Program-made: the position numbers and the translations under genes
Part shown: positions 39,156 to 50,186 of the stretch, in pieces
Layout of the letters: each line of letters opens with the position of its first letter
Position numbering within the stretch: the first letter of the stretch is position 1
The notes under the pieces: generated by a model
The model's input: only the letters and a program-made list of their open reading frames with translations
What the model was told of the DNA's origin: nothing
The model's database searches: none
Assembly (NCBI RefSeq): GCF_009763805.1
Contig: NZ_CP046804.1
Location: 1,736,001-1,800,000 of the forward strand
DNA length: 64,000 bases
Direction of reading: 5' to 3'
From: Vibrio cidicii
Lineage (GTDB): Bacteria; Pseudomonadota; Gammaproteobacteria; Enterobacterales; Vibrionaceae

Positions 39156-40322
39156 ATCTAAACGAAGCAAAGTTTCTTTCACTCGGGTCTGGCGCAGTGA
39201 CTCATACTGAGCAATAAACCGATTTCCTGCTTGTACGCCTAGTTCATAGTCCGCTAGTAGATCTTTTTTATCGCTAAGCAACGACGAAGAACGTAGCGGT
39301 CCATCCGGCGTTATTTGAATTACAAAGGTATCATCTGGCGGTTTGGCAAGAAAATCTCGCGTTAAGGTGTAAGTCTGATAGTGCACCATCAGCATATCCG
39401 CCAATCCTGAATCAAAGTTATCGCCAATAAGATGGCTAAGACGATAAATGTTATCGGCCCCAAACAACCAACGCCCACCGTTTAGCAAGCGAATTGGTTC
39501 ACCTTTCTCACTTTGGGATGCTGCAATTTGCTGCTGGAAGAAGTGACTCCAATCGTCTTTCCATCGATTGAGCCGGCTCTGCCACTTACCTTGCACGCTG
39601 CCAAAAGAGCGGCGAAACCATTCCATTTCCTCTCTCTGCGCTGCGGCTGATTGCTTGACATCCACTTTTTCTGGCAACGTAAACGGCTCTGTTCGAATCA
39701 CAATAATGGCTCTGGCGTTACGGCGCCAAGCTTCCTGAACAGGAATGGAGGCTGAGACACCGCCATCCACATACTCACGCCCACCAATCGTCACTGGATT
39801 GGAATAGAGTTTAGGAATCGCACAAGTTGCCAGCATAGTTGGATACCAATTGCGCCCAAAGATCGGCAAATATTTATCAGTGAGCGTACTGGTGTCGGTT
39901 ACAGAAGCAAAAGCTTGACGGCAGGCCAAGCTCGCTTCTCCTAGATCTAAGTCAAGCTTGTAGGGATAAGCACAGATCTTATCCAAGGCCCAATCCAACC
40001 CCAAGTACTGCTTGTTCCTGATATAGCTGAAAAGATTGAAAAATTCTTGAGACGTCGTCAACTCGGTAATGAATGCTTTACCGAGCCCATGCTGTCGACA
40101 TAAATAAGAGCAAAGATTTAACGCCCCCGCAGACGTCCCAAAAAACTCATCAAATGGGTCGAAATTGGCAAGGATAAAAGCGTCTAGTACACCCGCGGTG
40201 AAAATTCCTCTCTGCCCGCCCCCTTGAGCGACCAATGCGGTTTTCCCATGCTGGTACTTCGCAAAACGCTCCGTATCCAGATTGATGTAACCGTTCGTGA
40301 CAATACCACTGTTTATTGCCAT
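39144..40322 (-). CDS. Patatin-like phospholipase family protein
   Basis: 392 residues. The patatin catalytic features are clear: oxyanion loop GGGQRGIFTAGV (about 34-45), nucleophile elbow GTSAG (Ser near residue 63) and the dyad Asp in YVDGGVSASIPV (DGG). There is no signal peptide. It resembles the YjjU branch of bacterial patatins. Predicted acyl hydrolase; substrate unknown. Separated from ynhF by 15 bases and in the same direction, so probably in one transcript. Confidence 0.88.
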   Translation of the reverse strand: MAINSGIVTNGYINLDTERFAKYQHGKTALVAQGGGQRGIFTAGVLDAFILANFDPFDEFFGTSAGALNLCSYLCRQHGLGKAFITELTTSQEFFNLFSYIRNKQYLGLDWALDKICAYPYKLDLDLGEASLACRQAFASVTDTSTLTDKYLPIFGRNWYPTMLATCAIPKLYSNPVTIGGREYVDGGVSASIPVQEAWRRNARAIIVIRTEPFTLPEKVDVKQSAAAQREEMEWFRRSFGSVQGKWQSRLNRWKDDWSHFFQQQIAASQSEKGEPIRLLNGGRWLFGADNIYRLSHLIGDNFDSGLADMLMVHYQTYTLTRDFLAKPPDDTFVIQITPDGPLRSSSLLSDKKDLLADYELGVQAGNRFIAQYESLRQTRVKETLLRLDESQ

Positions 40323-40337
40323 CGCTGTTACCTAATT

Positions 40338-40430
40338 TTAAGCGGCAGCGATCGCAATAAAACCAAACGAGAGTAGAACCGCAAACACAGTTGCTGTGAT
40401 GATTAGGGCTGTTTTCAGATCGTGTTCCAT
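40338..40430 (-). CDS. ynhF: YnhF-family tiny membrane protein
   Basis: A 30-residue protein starting MEHDLKTALIITATVFAVLL. A strong ribosome binding site, GGAGG, lies six bases before the ATG at 40430. It is one transmembrane helix with a short charged N-terminus, matching the layout of E. coli YnhF (MSTDLKFSLVTTIIVLGLIV, 29 residues). It ends just before the patatin start. Function unknown in the family. Confidence 0.82.
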   Translation of the reverse strand: MEHDLKTALIITATVFAVLLSFGFIAIAAA

Positions 40431-40554
40431 AGGCACCTCCATGCTGTAACAAAGTAATAACAGCTGTAAGAATTATGTTCAAGAACTGTCTAATATGCCA
40501 GCGCGAATTTGAAGCTAGTATCACAATTAAATAATTGGAGATAAAGAGGTTTAT

Positions 40555-41151
40555 ATGCTAAGTAGAAGTCTCGTTTTGGCTGTTATCAGCTTGATGATCA
40601 CCACGCAAGTTCAGGCACAAACATCGAACGTGATGATTACGCCGTTTCTTGGTTTCATCGGAGGTGGTGCGGTAGAAGATGCCACGGGTAAAAGCTATGA
40701 TCTCACCCCCTCAACAAGCTATGCTATTGCCTTAGAAACACCACTTGAGAAAGGTCGTGTCGGCTTTTTCTATTCCTACCAAGGGTCCGATTTGCAAGGT
40801 GTCGAAAATCAATACGGCTTTCACTACTTACATTTCCAAAGCAGTATTTACTATCCATCCCAATCTGGGTTCACTGGCTATCTTGGACTCGGGCTAGGTA
40901 ATTCCTATGCCGATGTGGATTGGGCGGATAAAAAATTTGGCTTCTCAGCCAGTATATTCGGCGGTATCGAGTATAAAGTGAGTGACAATCTCGCACTCAC
41001 TGCACAACTGCGCTGGTTAGGTACCGTGGTCGATAATGACACATCGGGCGTTTGTACTTCATCAGAGGCAGGACAGAACTGCGTTATTCGTTTCGAAACC
41101 GACTGGATGAATCAGTTGCAATCCAACTTGGGATTGACCTTCAAGTTTTAA
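40555..41151 (+). CDS. Small outer-membrane beta-barrel protein
   Basis: 198 residues with a signal peptide ending QVQAQ near residue 21. The mature chain has amphipathic strands (GRVGFFYSYQGSDLQG, GFTGYLGLGLGNSYADVDW, FGGIEYKVSDNLALTAQLRW) and a C-terminal Phe (NLGLTFKF), as in OmpW/OmpA-like eight-stranded barrels. One cysteine pair (VCTSSEAGQNC) sits in a probable loop. Specific role unknown. Confidence 0.78.
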   Translation: MLSRSLVLAVISLMITTQVQAQTSNVMITPFLGFIGGGAVEDATGKSYDLTPSTSYAIALETPLEKGRVGFFYSYQGSDLQGVENQYGFHYLHFQSSIYYPSQSGFTGYLGLGLGNSYADVDWADKKFGFSASIFGGIEYKVSDNLALTAQLRWLGTVVDNDTSGVCTSSEAGQNCVIRFETDWMNQLQSNLGLTFKF

Positions 41152-41608
41152 CAACAACACAACAATATCTGCTGCGAGGGTGTATGAAAACTAGCCATAC
41201 ACCCTAGTAGGCAAAAACAGTTTATCTTCCAAGACACTTGAACAATTACAGAATAATAGTCTGTCACACCACCAATGTTCAGCCACGATCGATCTGCTTT
41301 CTCCCATTGTTACAAGATATAAACCAGACAAACCGCCAAAATTAACAAATGTCATCTATTGCGCCACACCGGATAAATCGCTAGTCTTCTACTCAAGCGA
41401 CAGCTGAATATTTCAGATTTCGCAAACACACATCCAACAATTAAACATTTTATTCTAGATTTTTCTGCCGATAACGACATATACACTAAGAATTACGTTA
41501 TCAATAGGTTAACTACTAAGTTGATTGTGAATTACCGTTATTCCTATCTCTAGTCAAAAACTTGAGCAGAAAAGCTTCATTCCTCAGGGAGTCGTATAGG
41601 AGTCTTAT
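41152..41608. other. Intergenic region before the NSS transporter
   Basis: 457 bases with no plausible gene. A 9-bp perfect stem (GGGTGTATG 41178-41186 with CATACACCC 41196-41204) may end the barrel transcript, though it lacks a T-run. The remainder presumably contains the transporter promoter and leader; GGAG-type signals appear just before its ATG. Confidence 0.5.
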
Positions 41609-43069
41609 ATGAAGCGAGAACAATGGGGATCCCGTGCGGGGTTCATCTTAGCCGCTGTAGGTTCAGCGATAGGTTTGGGAAACATCTGGCGTTTTCCGTA
41701 TATGGCCTATGAAAATGGTGGTGGCGCATTTTTTATTCCTTACCTTTTTGCCATGATCACCGCGGGCATTCCATTCATGATCCTTGAGTTCAGTATGGGT
41801 CAAAAATACCGTGGCTCGGCGCCAAAAACACTCGCTAAAATCCATGCTAAATTTGAGTGGCTGGGTTGGTTCCAAGTCGGTGTTGCCGCCGTGATTGCGG
41901 TTTATTATGTGGCTGTAATTGGTTGGGCAATTTCTTACTTTGGTATGTCTTTCACCCAAAGTTGGGGAACAGATACGAACGCTTTCTTCTTCAGTGAGTA
42001 TCTTGGTTTAGGTGATAACTCACCCACTAACTTAGGTAGTATTCAGTGGAAGATTGCGATTGCGATGTTGATTGCTTGGGCGATCACTTATGCAGCGATT
42101 GTGGGCGGGGTAAAATCCGGCATTGAACGAGCCTCCAAGATCATGATGCCTATTTTGTTCATCATGGTGCTGATTCTGATTGGACGCATGGTTTTCCTAC
42201 CTGGTGCTTTAGATGGCGTGAACTATATGTTTGCTCCTGACTTTAGCAAAATTTGGGATGTCAAAGTTTGGGCAGCCGCTTACGGACAGATCTTCTTTAC
42301 CCTAAGTATCGGCTTTGCCATTATGTTGGCTTACTCAAGTTATTTGCCAGAGAAATCAGACATCACAAATAACGCCTTTATGACTGTGTTAATTAACTGT
42401 GGTTTCTCTATCCTAGCAGGCATCATGATTTTCTCAGTGCTTGGTTACATGGCGCAAGAACAAGGCAAACCACTTACTGAAGTCGTCTCTGCGGGTGTGG
42501 GGCTGGCCTTTGTGACGCTTCCAGCGGCGATTAATCTACTGCCTGCACCTTATATCTTAGGCCCGCTGTTCTTCTTCGCTCTTGTCGTGGCTGGATTAAG
42601 CTCACACATCTCGATTATGGAAGCAGTTACGTCCGCTATCATCGACAAACTTAACTGGAGTCGTAAAAAAGCGGCAACCATCGTGGTGGGTGTGGGTGTG
42701 GTGGTTTCAATGGCCTTTGCAACCAATGGTGGCTTATTACTACTTGATTTGGTTGATCACTTTGCTAATAACGTCGGCATCATGTTCGGTGGTCTGGTGG
42801 AGATTGTGTTGATGGCATGGCTACTAAACAAAGTGGCAGACGTCCGTGGCTATGTAAATAATATCTCGGATTTCACCATTGGTACTTGGTTCGATGTTTG
42901 CTTGAAATTCATCACACCAGCGGTATTGGCTGTGATTCTGGCAACCAAGCTGCAGGCTCTGCTTACGGAAGGGTATGGTGGTTACGATCTGACACTGGGT
43001 TGGGCCGTTATCGGTGCCTTGTTTATCTTTGGCTTTGCCATCAACTTAACCAATCGGAAGGAGGCATAA
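41609..43069 (+). CDS. Sodium-dependent amino-acid transporter, NSS/SNF family
   Basis: 486 residues with 12 or so membrane helices. It opens WGSRAGFILAAVGSAIGLGNIWRFPY, the sodium and substrate site of helix 1 in LeuT-like transporters, and the unwound helix 6 region reads FFTLSIGFAIMLAYSSY. The neighbouring 30-residue MetS-type subunit two bases downstream points to the methionine/alanine import subgroup (MetP-like). Substrate is inferred from that pairing, not from binding-site residues. Confidence 0.9.
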   Translation: MKREQWGSRAGFILAAVGSAIGLGNIWRFPYMAYENGGGAFFIPYLFAMITAGIPFMILEFSMGQKYRGSAPKTLAKIHAKFEWLGWFQVGVAAVIAVYYVAVIGWAISYFGMSFTQSWGTDTNAFFFSEYLGLGDNSPTNLGSIQWKIAIAMLIAWAITYAAIVGGVKSGIERASKIMMPILFIMVLILIGRMVFLPGALDGVNYMFAPDFSKIWDVKVWAAAYGQIFFTLSIGFAIMLAYSSYLPEKSDITNNAFMTVLINCGFSILAGIMIFSVLGYMAQEQGKPLTEVVSAGVGLAFVTLPAAINLLPAPYILGPLFFFALVVAGLSSHISIMEAVTSAIIDKLNWSRKKAATIVVGVGVVVSMAFATNGGLLLLDLVDHFANNVGIMFGGLVEIVLMAWLLNKVADVRGYVNNISDFTIGTWFDVCLKFITPAVLAVILATKLQALLTEGYGGYDLTLGWAVIGALFIFGFAINLTNRKEA

Positions 43070-43071
43070 TT

Positions 43072-43164
43072 ATGACCACGGGTGCGATCATCATGATGAT
43101 TATTGGCCTAGGAATTACCTGGGGCGGCGCGGCAATTTGCATTAAGCGCGCAATGGATAAGTAA
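43072..43164 (+). CDS. MetS-family small subunit of NSS transporter
   Basis: 30 residues beginning MTTGAIIMMIIGLGITWGGA, one membrane helix followed by a short basic tail (IKRAMDK). GGAGG lies eight bases before the ATG, within the end of the transporter gene. Small subunits of this kind accompany MetP-type methionine/alanine importers and are needed for their activity in Corynebacterium. Too short for most gene callers. Confidence 0.88.
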   Translation: MTTGAIIMMIIGLGITWGGAAICIKRAMDK

Positions 43165-43185
43165 GCGCTATCCTATCTATTTTCC

Positions 43186-43212
43186 AGCCGGCTCTTTTGA
43201 GCCGGCTTTTTT
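43186..43212 (+). terminator. Terminator after the NSS transporter operon
   Basis: GCCGGCTC (43187-43194) pairs with GAGCCGGC (43199-43206) around TTTT, followed by six T. Confidence 0.92.
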
Positions 43213-43242
43213 GCACCTACTATTTGATTGAGTTGAGTACTA

Positions 43243-43520
43243 GGGTCTGTTGACCTTTGGCGGTTAAATTTTGTTCGAGATAAAAGCGTTTTAATCGCGA
43301 CGAGAGGTTTGTAGCCTAGTCATTCTAAGCAAAACACCTCTCAACAAAGAGTAAAACGCTTTTTGCGGGGGCGCCTAGCTCGAACCCTTCGGGCAGCGTT
43401 TGTGGCTCCTTTTTGCTGCGTTATCGGCTTATCATGTAGGCCCCTACAATTCAAAGCCTCTGCCTTGCACAAAGAACCCACAAACTGCTGCAAAAATCAT
43501 CTCAAAAGGTCAACAGACCC
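43243..43520. mobile_element. MITE-like insertion, about 278 bp
   Basis: Terminal inverted repeats GGGTCTGTTGACCTTT (43243-43258) and AAAGGTCAACAGACCC (43505-43520) are perfect over 16 bases and are bounded by TA on both sides, a possible 2-bp target duplication. No transposase is encoded. The interior contains a second inverted pair (AAAAGCGTTTTA near 43281 and TAAAACGCTTTT near 43352), so the RNA or single strand could fold into a long hairpin. Probably mobilised in trans by a related IS. Confidence 0.75.
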
Positions 43521-44076
43521 TAATCACACTAGCCTTTTATTTACTGCCTTCCGCGTTCCAAACATCGTGATAATCATCCTAATTTCAATCACCGCCATTA
43601 CTCCTGTTTACAGTGCGACTCCATCAGTTCGAGACCTCCGACGCTTAAAGCAACAGAAACGAACGCAACAACTCGCTTTCAAACGGTCATTCTCGATAGT
43701 CTGGGAGCCAGCACAGATAACATGTCATTAACGTCTGTAATCAGATTCGACCTTGCAGCGAATCAATTGAGAGGAGAGCTTTCTAGAAGGCCGAAAGCTT
43801 AGTCAGAGGAGGTTAGATATTTGAGAAAAGACGAATCCGTTTGATACTATTGAAACTGTGCGCCTGATTTCTAGAGACAGGCGTTCACTCAAGAGCTTTA
43901 GCCGAATGAATGTTGGAGAATAGCGCTGAATGCCACTTCACCCTAAACCGCTGGATAACTCTACTTCTCAAGTTACGCGAATTACTCAATTAAGAAGATC
44001 TGGGATGCAAAACTAATCTGATAGCGACAAAAGCCGCTCGTGTGAGCACGTAAATAAACGCTGGGAGAGACAAACA
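43521..44076. other. Unassigned region between MITE and ptsG terminator
   Basis: About 550 bases without a supported gene. A GTG-started frame at 43567 would encode 54 or so residues with a signal-like start (IIILISITAITPVYSA) but has no ribosome binding site. The rest has short frames only. It may be a decayed gene or hold a small RNA. Confidence 0.4.
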
Positions 44077-44100
44077 AAAAGGAGGCCGAAGCCTCCTTTT
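44077..44100. terminator. Terminator after ptsG
   Basis: AAAAGGAGGC (44077-44086) pairs with GCCTCCTTTT (44091-44100) around CGAA, a very stable tetraloop. Serves leftward ptsG. Confidence 0.9.
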
Positions 44101-44117
44101 CACATGAAGATGGAAGA

Positions 44118-45644
<1,527 letters not shown>

Positions 45645-45732
45645 TCATTATATTTTCCGCCTCTAAATATATCTTGATGCCACTCAAACTTTCTACAAAG
45701 TTACGAAATTTAGTTTCAAAACAAGCCTTAGA

Positions 45733-45755
45733 TCACATACACCCACGTCTGTCAA
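45733..45755 (-). promoter_or_regulatory. Candidate ptsG promoter with CRP half-site
   Basis: On the minus strand, TTGACA (45755-45750) is followed by TGTGATCTAAG, which contains a full CRP half-site (TGTGATCT) and overlaps a weak -10 (TCTAAG) at a 17-base spacing. Pattern match only. Confidence 0.3.
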
Positions 45756-45846
45756 TAGGGAAAAATAACAGAATAACTCATTGTTTTTAAATGATTTATC
45801 AATTAACAAAATTAATTTTATAGCGTAAATAAAATTGACTGCAATG

Positions 45847-45868
45847 TTATTTTTAGTAACAAAATTAC
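45847..45868. promoter_or_regulatory. Candidate Mlc-like operator
   Basis: TTATTTTTAGTAACAAAATTA is an imperfect AT-rich palindrome (TTATTTT and AAAATTA arms) of the general form bound by Mlc/NagC proteins. It lies 300 bases before ptsG, rather far for direct repression. Confidence 0.25.
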
Positions 45869-45950
45869 ATTTGGGTGAATAGTCGTAAAATCAATCAACA
45901 TATTTAGTTAACAAGCATCGTTGGATTATTTCGACACACATAACGAAAAA

Positions 45951-45974
45951 AAAGAGAGCAAATGCTCTCTTTTT
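45951..45974 (-). terminator. Terminator after the TatD-family gene
   Basis: AGAGAGC (45953-45959) pairs with GCTCTCT (45964-45970) around AAAT. An A-run on the left and Ts on the right flank it. Confidence 0.85.
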
Positions 45975-45991
45975 GAACGTTTTTTATATTT

Positions 45992-46759
45992 TTATCGCAA
46001 AAAAAGATCCCGATAGTTTTGGCTCGTTTTTTGCGCAACCTCAGCTAATGAAGTGCCTTTGAGCTGGGCAATATATGCGGCAACCTCGACAACAAACGCA
46101 GGTTGGTTCTCCTTGCCTCGATGAGGAACTGGAGCCAAATAAGGGGAATCGGTCTCAATCAGCAAGCGGTCTAATGGTAGATTTTTGACCACGTCCTTCA
46201 ATTCGGTTGCTTGTCGAAACGTAACGATCCCTGAAATCGAAATGTAAAAACCCAACTCCATCGCAGCTTGAGCAAAAGGCATATCCTCGGTGAAACAGTG
46301 AATAACGCCCCCACACCGCTCAGCACAACCACTTTTCAAAATCGAGAGCGTATCTTCTCTCGCCTGTCTCGTGTGGATGATCAGCGGCTTGTTAAGTTCT
46401 ACAGCAAGCCCTACGTGCTGTTCAAAGCGAGTGCGCTGCAGCGCAGCTGTTTCAGGCTGGTAATGATAGTCAAGCCCCGTTTCCCCCACGGCAACAACCT
46501 TAGGATGACTGGCATACTCTTTTAATGTAGCCAAACAGAAATCGCTTTCAACATCCAACGGGTGGACACCACACGAGGCGCGAACATTATCAAAAGGCTC
46601 AATCATCTCAAGCATTTTAGGAAATGAATCCAAAGTCACACCAACAGAGAGAAGTTGGTCGACGTTGGCTTGCCTTGCTTTATTAATCACATCTGCAATG
46701 TCCAGATGCAGGTCGTCATAGTTCAACTTGTCTAAATGACAATGAGAGTCTACAAACAT
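45992..46759 (-). CDS. TatD-family metal-dependent hydrolase (YcfH)
   Basis: 255 residues. It opens MFVDSHCHLDKLNYD with the HxH metal site; other ligands are in AVGETGLDYHY, PLIIHTRQAREDT, VIHCFTED and LIETDSPYLAPVPHRGK. This is the YcfH branch, encoded next to holB as in E. coli. A 3'-5' DNA/RNA exonuclease or deacylase role is known for relatives. Overlaps the end of holB by ten bases. Confidence 0.92.
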   Translation of the reverse strand: MFVDSHCHLDKLNYDDLHLDIADVINKARQANVDQLLSVGVTLDSFPKMLEMIEPFDNVRASCGVHPLDVESDFCLATLKEYASHPKVVAVGETGLDYHYQPETAALQRTRFEQHVGLAVELNKPLIIHTRQAREDTLSILKSGCAERCGGVIHCFTEDMPFAQAAMELGFYISISGIVTFRQATELKDVVKNLPLDRLLIETDSPYLAPVPHRGKENQPAFVVEVAAYIAQLKGTSLAEVAQKTSQNYRDLFLR

Positions 46760-47712
46760 AATGCCTCTCGGATTTCTATAATCCAGTTGGTAATAAGAAG
46801 TTCTTCATTCAAGCCAGGAAACGTACGCAATTGTTGCATTAGTTGCGTGAGCGATTCCATGGCTGAATGCAAACAGACAAGTGGACAGTGAGTCAATGTT
46901 TGACTGCCAGACAAGAGATCTTGACTGTCTAAACGAAATGCCGCTTTTTGCGCATCAGATAATAGATACCACAACCACGTCAGATTTCTTTGCGAAGACG
47001 TTTGTATAAACGAAGCCAATTCAGTGATGTCACTCAAAGGTTGGGTCAGCACACTGAGAAAAAGCGCCTCTAATTTTTGATACTCCGCAAGCCCTCCAGC
47101 TTGCGCCATCGCTTTTGCTTGCAATGGTGAATAATGGCTGAGTTTAAGTAAGTCTTTTGCAACGTCCTTCACGCCCTGCTGGCGCAGCCATTCTACCGCG
47201 GTATTGAGATCTGGCGTCGTTACCGTCCATTGCTGACAGCGGCTGATAATCGTTGGCAACAAGCGCTTTTTATCCCGATTGACCAACAGAAAAAGGCACT
47301 GTTCACCTGACTCTTCCAGGGTTTTCAACAGTGCGTTGGAGGCGGACTCATTCATTGCTTCGGCAGGTTCAATGATAAAAAGTCGGTAACCTCCCAACTG
47401 GGACGATTCCTGTGCTAAACGGTTACAATGGCGGATCTGTTCGACGCCAATTGCTTTTCCTTCCTTTTCGGGGAGAATGCGATGGAGATCGGGATGATTG
47501 TTGGACTTCACCAAATCACAGCTATGGCAAAACCCGCAGGCTTGATCAGGGTAGGTTTTGCACAGCAAAGCGGCAGAAAACGCATCCACTAAACTTTCGA
47601 CGCCTAAATCGGCATCACTTTGCAACAAAACCGCACCAGGTAAACGCTGCGCTGCCATTGACGCTTGCAACCCGCGCCACACATCTTCTAGCCATGGATA
47701 CTCGTGTACCAT
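46750..47712 (-). CDS. holB: DNA polymerase III delta' subunit
   Basis: 320 residues from ATG 47712 (MVHEYPWLEDVWRGLQAS), two bases after the tmk stop. The zinc-binding CGFCHSCDLVKSNNHPDLH and the AAA+ SRC motif (TIISRCQQW) are visible, while the P-loop is degenerate as expected for delta'. It forms part of the clamp loader. Translation is probably coupled to tmk and to the ycfH-type gene. Confidence 0.93.
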   Translation of the reverse strand: MVHEYPWLEDVWRGLQASMAAQRLPGAVLLQSDADLGVESLVDAFSAALLCKTYPDQACGFCHSCDLVKSNNHPDLHRILPEKEGKAIGVEQIRHCNRLAQESSQLGGYRLFIIEPAEAMNESASNALLKTLEESGEQCLFLLVNRDKKRLLPTIISRCQQWTVTTPDLNTAVEWLRQQGVKDVAKDLLKLSHYSPLQAKAMAQAGGLAEYQKLEALFLSVLTQPLSDITELASFIQTSSQRNLTWLWYLLSDAQKAAFRLDSQDLLSGSQTLTHCPLVCLHSAMESLTQLMQQLRTFPGLNEELLITNWIIEIREALCL

Positions 47713-47714
47713 CC

Positions 47715-48354
47715 TCAATCCTGTGTTTCCACTAACCATTTTTGCAGTACGGCGCGAATGTCCTGCGCAACCGCCTCGATCGCTTGTTCTGCATTGATAA
47801 TCACTACTGATGGATCCGCTTGGGCAATCTGCAAGTAGCGTTGACGTGTGCGTTCGAAAAAGCTGATATCCATTTTCTCAATCCGATCAAGCTCTCCGCG
47901 CCCTCGAGCACGTTCCAGACCCACTTTCGGGTCGATATCCATGTAAATGGTAAAATCTGGTTTGAATTCACCAAGCGCGGTATCACGCAGATTTTTCATC
48001 AATAGCGGAGAGATCTGCCGCCCACCGCCTTGATACGCTTGTGAGGACATATCATGTCTATCCCCCACCACCCATTTCCCTTGAGCGAGAGCAGGTTTGA
48101 TCACGTTTTCCACCAGTTGCACACGCGCAGCGTACAACAACAACAACTCGGTCATATCGTGTAGGTGTTCACCTGAATGCTCCTCTTTAACCAAAGCTCG
48201 CAGCTTTTCTGCTAACGGTGTCCCACCGGGTTTCTCTAGTCTGCACGACATCTTGAATACCAGCCTGACTAAGCACATCCAGAACAGTACTGATCGCGGT
48301 ACTTTTCCCCGCGCCTTCTAATCCTTCTACGACGATAAATTTTGTCTTGTTCAT
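47715..48354 (-). pseudogene. tmk: Thymidylate kinase, frameshifted near N-terminus
   Basis: Starts at ATG 48354 with [20 protein letters not shown] (P-loop), overlapping the mltG stop by one base (TAATG). The frame is lost at AGAGAAACCCGG (48231-48233 on the plus strand). With AGAGAACCCGG it reads [20 protein letters not shown], the DR/TREPGG motif of the family, and gives 212 residues (E. coli Tmk 213). Further motifs are [18 protein letters not shown] and [14 protein letters not shown]. An essential enzyme (dTMP to dTDP), so the break is almost certainly not real. Confidence 0.92.
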
Positions 48355-49370
48355 TATTTTTTTCTTAATTCTCGCAAATACGCACGTACTGCGCTGTTGT
48401 GTTCAGCCAAAGTTTTCGAGAAGACGTGTCCTCCTTTCCCACTGGCAACAAAGTATAAGTAGTGGCTATTTTTTTCTGGGTTTAATGCCGCTTGAATAGA
48501 TGCTTCACCAGCCATCGCAATCGGCGTTGGTGGTAAACCATTGATAACATATGTATTGTATGGTGTCGGTGTTCGCAAATCTTTTTTGCGGATATTTCCG
48601 TCGTAGCGTTCCCCTAGCCCATAAATCACTGTCGGATCGGTTTGTAAACGCATACCTTTATTCAAACGATTGATAAAGACGGAGGCAATTCGCTCGCGTT
48701 CATCGTCGATCGCCGTCTCTTTTTCAATAATAGAAGCCAAAATAAGCGCTTCATAAGCGGATTGCAGTGGCAACTTCTCCTGACGACTCTGCCAATGCTT
48801 GTCGAGTATTTTATTCAGTTTACTATGCGCTCGTTTTAACAGATCAATATCCGATGTTCCCATGGTGTAGTGGTAGGTTTCGGCTAAAAACAGTCCTTCC
48901 AGCTTGCTATAAGGCACATCTAACTGCTTGGCGATCGCCTCTTCACTTAATCCCTCAAGCTTGTGGATCAAGTACGGATCATTGGCGATCTGTTCAATCC
49001 ACTCTTTAAACTGGCTTCCTTCCACAAAAGTGATACTAAACTGATGCTCCTTGCCTTCGTTAAAGAGCACCAACACATCATAGAGCGACATCTCTGGTTG
49101 TATTTGATAGGTACCCGCTTTAATCTGCGTTAACTCAGGATAGAGTTTCGGTAACAGACGGGCAAAGGGCGTGTTATCTATCCAATGCTTCTCTTGAAGC
49201 AAGATCAGCGCACGGCTAAATCCACTACCTGCTGGGACTGTGATAATTTGCGCTTGTTCGATGTTCACTGGCAGTTCAACATACTGCTTGATCTGCGATA
49301 AAACATACTGGCTACCCACCGCGATGACGATGGCAGCAACAATAATTACGGCTAATAACTTCTTAATCAC
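48354..49370 (-). CDS. mltG: Endolytic murein transglycosylase MltG
   Basis: 338 residues with an N-terminal membrane anchor ([20 protein letters not shown]), a LysM-like part and the YceG catalytic domain. The catalytic Glu is in [11 protein letters not shown], and substrate-site residues lie in [12 protein letters not shown] and [17 protein letters not shown]. Cuts nascent peptidoglycan strands. Overlaps pabC by four bases and tmk by one, in the conserved pabC-mltG-tmk-holB string. Confidence 0.95.
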   Translation of the reverse strand: MIKKLLAVIIVAAIVIAVGSQYVLSQIKQYVELPVNIEQAQIITVPAGSGFSRALILLQEKHWIDNTPFARLLPKLYPELTQIKAGTYQIQPEMSLYDVLVLFNEGKEHQFSITFVEGSQFKEWIEQIANDPYLIHKLEGLSEEAIAKQLDVPYSKLEGLFLAETYHYTMGTSDIDLLKRAHSKLNKILDKHWQSRQEKLPLQSAYEALILASIIEKETAIDDERERIASVFINRLNKGMRLQTDPTVIYGLGERYDGNIRKKDLRTPTPYNTYVINGLPPTPIAMAGEASIQAALNPEKNSHYLYFVASGKGGHVFSKTLAEHNSAVRAYLRELRKK

Positions 49371-50170
49371 GAACAGAAAATTCCTTGAAAGTATCGTGTC
49401 ATCTCACCAATCGGCATATTGCGATCTTGTATGCGAGTCACCGGCGCTACACCGAGCAACGAGTTACAAACAAACACTTCATCTGCATCAAGTAACTGTG
49501 CTATCTGCGCATCAATCACATTGACTGGCATGCCGTCATGCTGTGCTTGAGAAAGGATCAAACGACGCATAATGCCTGCCACACCACTTTGCGACACATC
49601 ACTGGTATACAAAACCGACTCTTTGAGCCAAAAAAGATTGGCCATTGTAGTTTCAATAACGTGATTTTGCACATTTAAGGTGACGCCATCTTGATAGCCT
49701 TGCTTTTCCATCTCCGCTTTACACAAAATCTGCTCCAAACGGTTGTTATGTTTGTGCCCTGCAAGTAATGGATTAATACCTAAACGGGTTTGACACACGC
49801 CCAGTTGCAAGCCTGTTTGTTGTAAAGTGGCATAATGCGGAGGATAGGAAGCACTTGAGATCGTCACGAGTGGCTGCGTTACCTCGGAAAAGCTGTACCC
49901 TCGCCCACCAAGCCCCCGACTAATATGCAGTTTAAGCACCGCTTTTTCATCGGCAAGTACCGCTAAGTCTAACCACTGTTTAACTTGTAACCAGTCGGGA
50001 ATGGGAATATGCAATGCGCTTAGACACGCCTGCATGCGTTCAATATGTAGAGGCCAGTGCTCAATATGGCCATATCGACTCAACATGGTGGTGAAGCATC
50101 CGTCGCCATATTGAAATGAACGGTCGGTAAGCGAAACCATCTCACTTGGTACACCATTTACCCAAAACAT
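49367..50170 (-). CDS. pabC: Aminodeoxychorismate lyase
   Basis: 267 residues from ATG 50170 (MFWVNGVPSEMVSLTDRSFQ); the frame is open 20 codons further up but that stretch is the fabF terminator. A fold-type IV PLP enzyme: RSFQYGDGCFTTM, NRLEQILCKAEM around the PLP lysine region (LAGHKHNNRLEQ), and VIETTMANLFW. Makes p-aminobenzoate for folate. Confidence 0.92.
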   Translation of the reverse strand: MFWVNGVPSEMVSLTDRSFQYGDGCFTTMLSRYGHIEHWPLHIERMQACLSALHIPIPDWLQVKQWLDLAVLADEKAVLKLHISRGLGGRGYSFSEVTQPLVTISSASYPPHYATLQQTGLQLGVCQTRLGINPLLAGHKHNNRLEQILCKAEMEKQGYQDGVTLNVQNHVIETTMANLFWLKESVLYTSDVSQSGVAGIMRRLILSQAQHDGMPVNVIDAQIAQLLDADEVFVCNSLLGVAPVTRIQDRNMPIGEMTRYFQGIFCS

Positions 50171-50186
50171 TTCAGCATCCCTAAAA

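Noticed and set aside
43363..43731. A 122-residue plus-strand frame
   Set aside because: It starts inside the MITE-like repeat, crosses its boundary and has no ribosome binding site; Arg/Cys-rich composition looks like noncoding translation.
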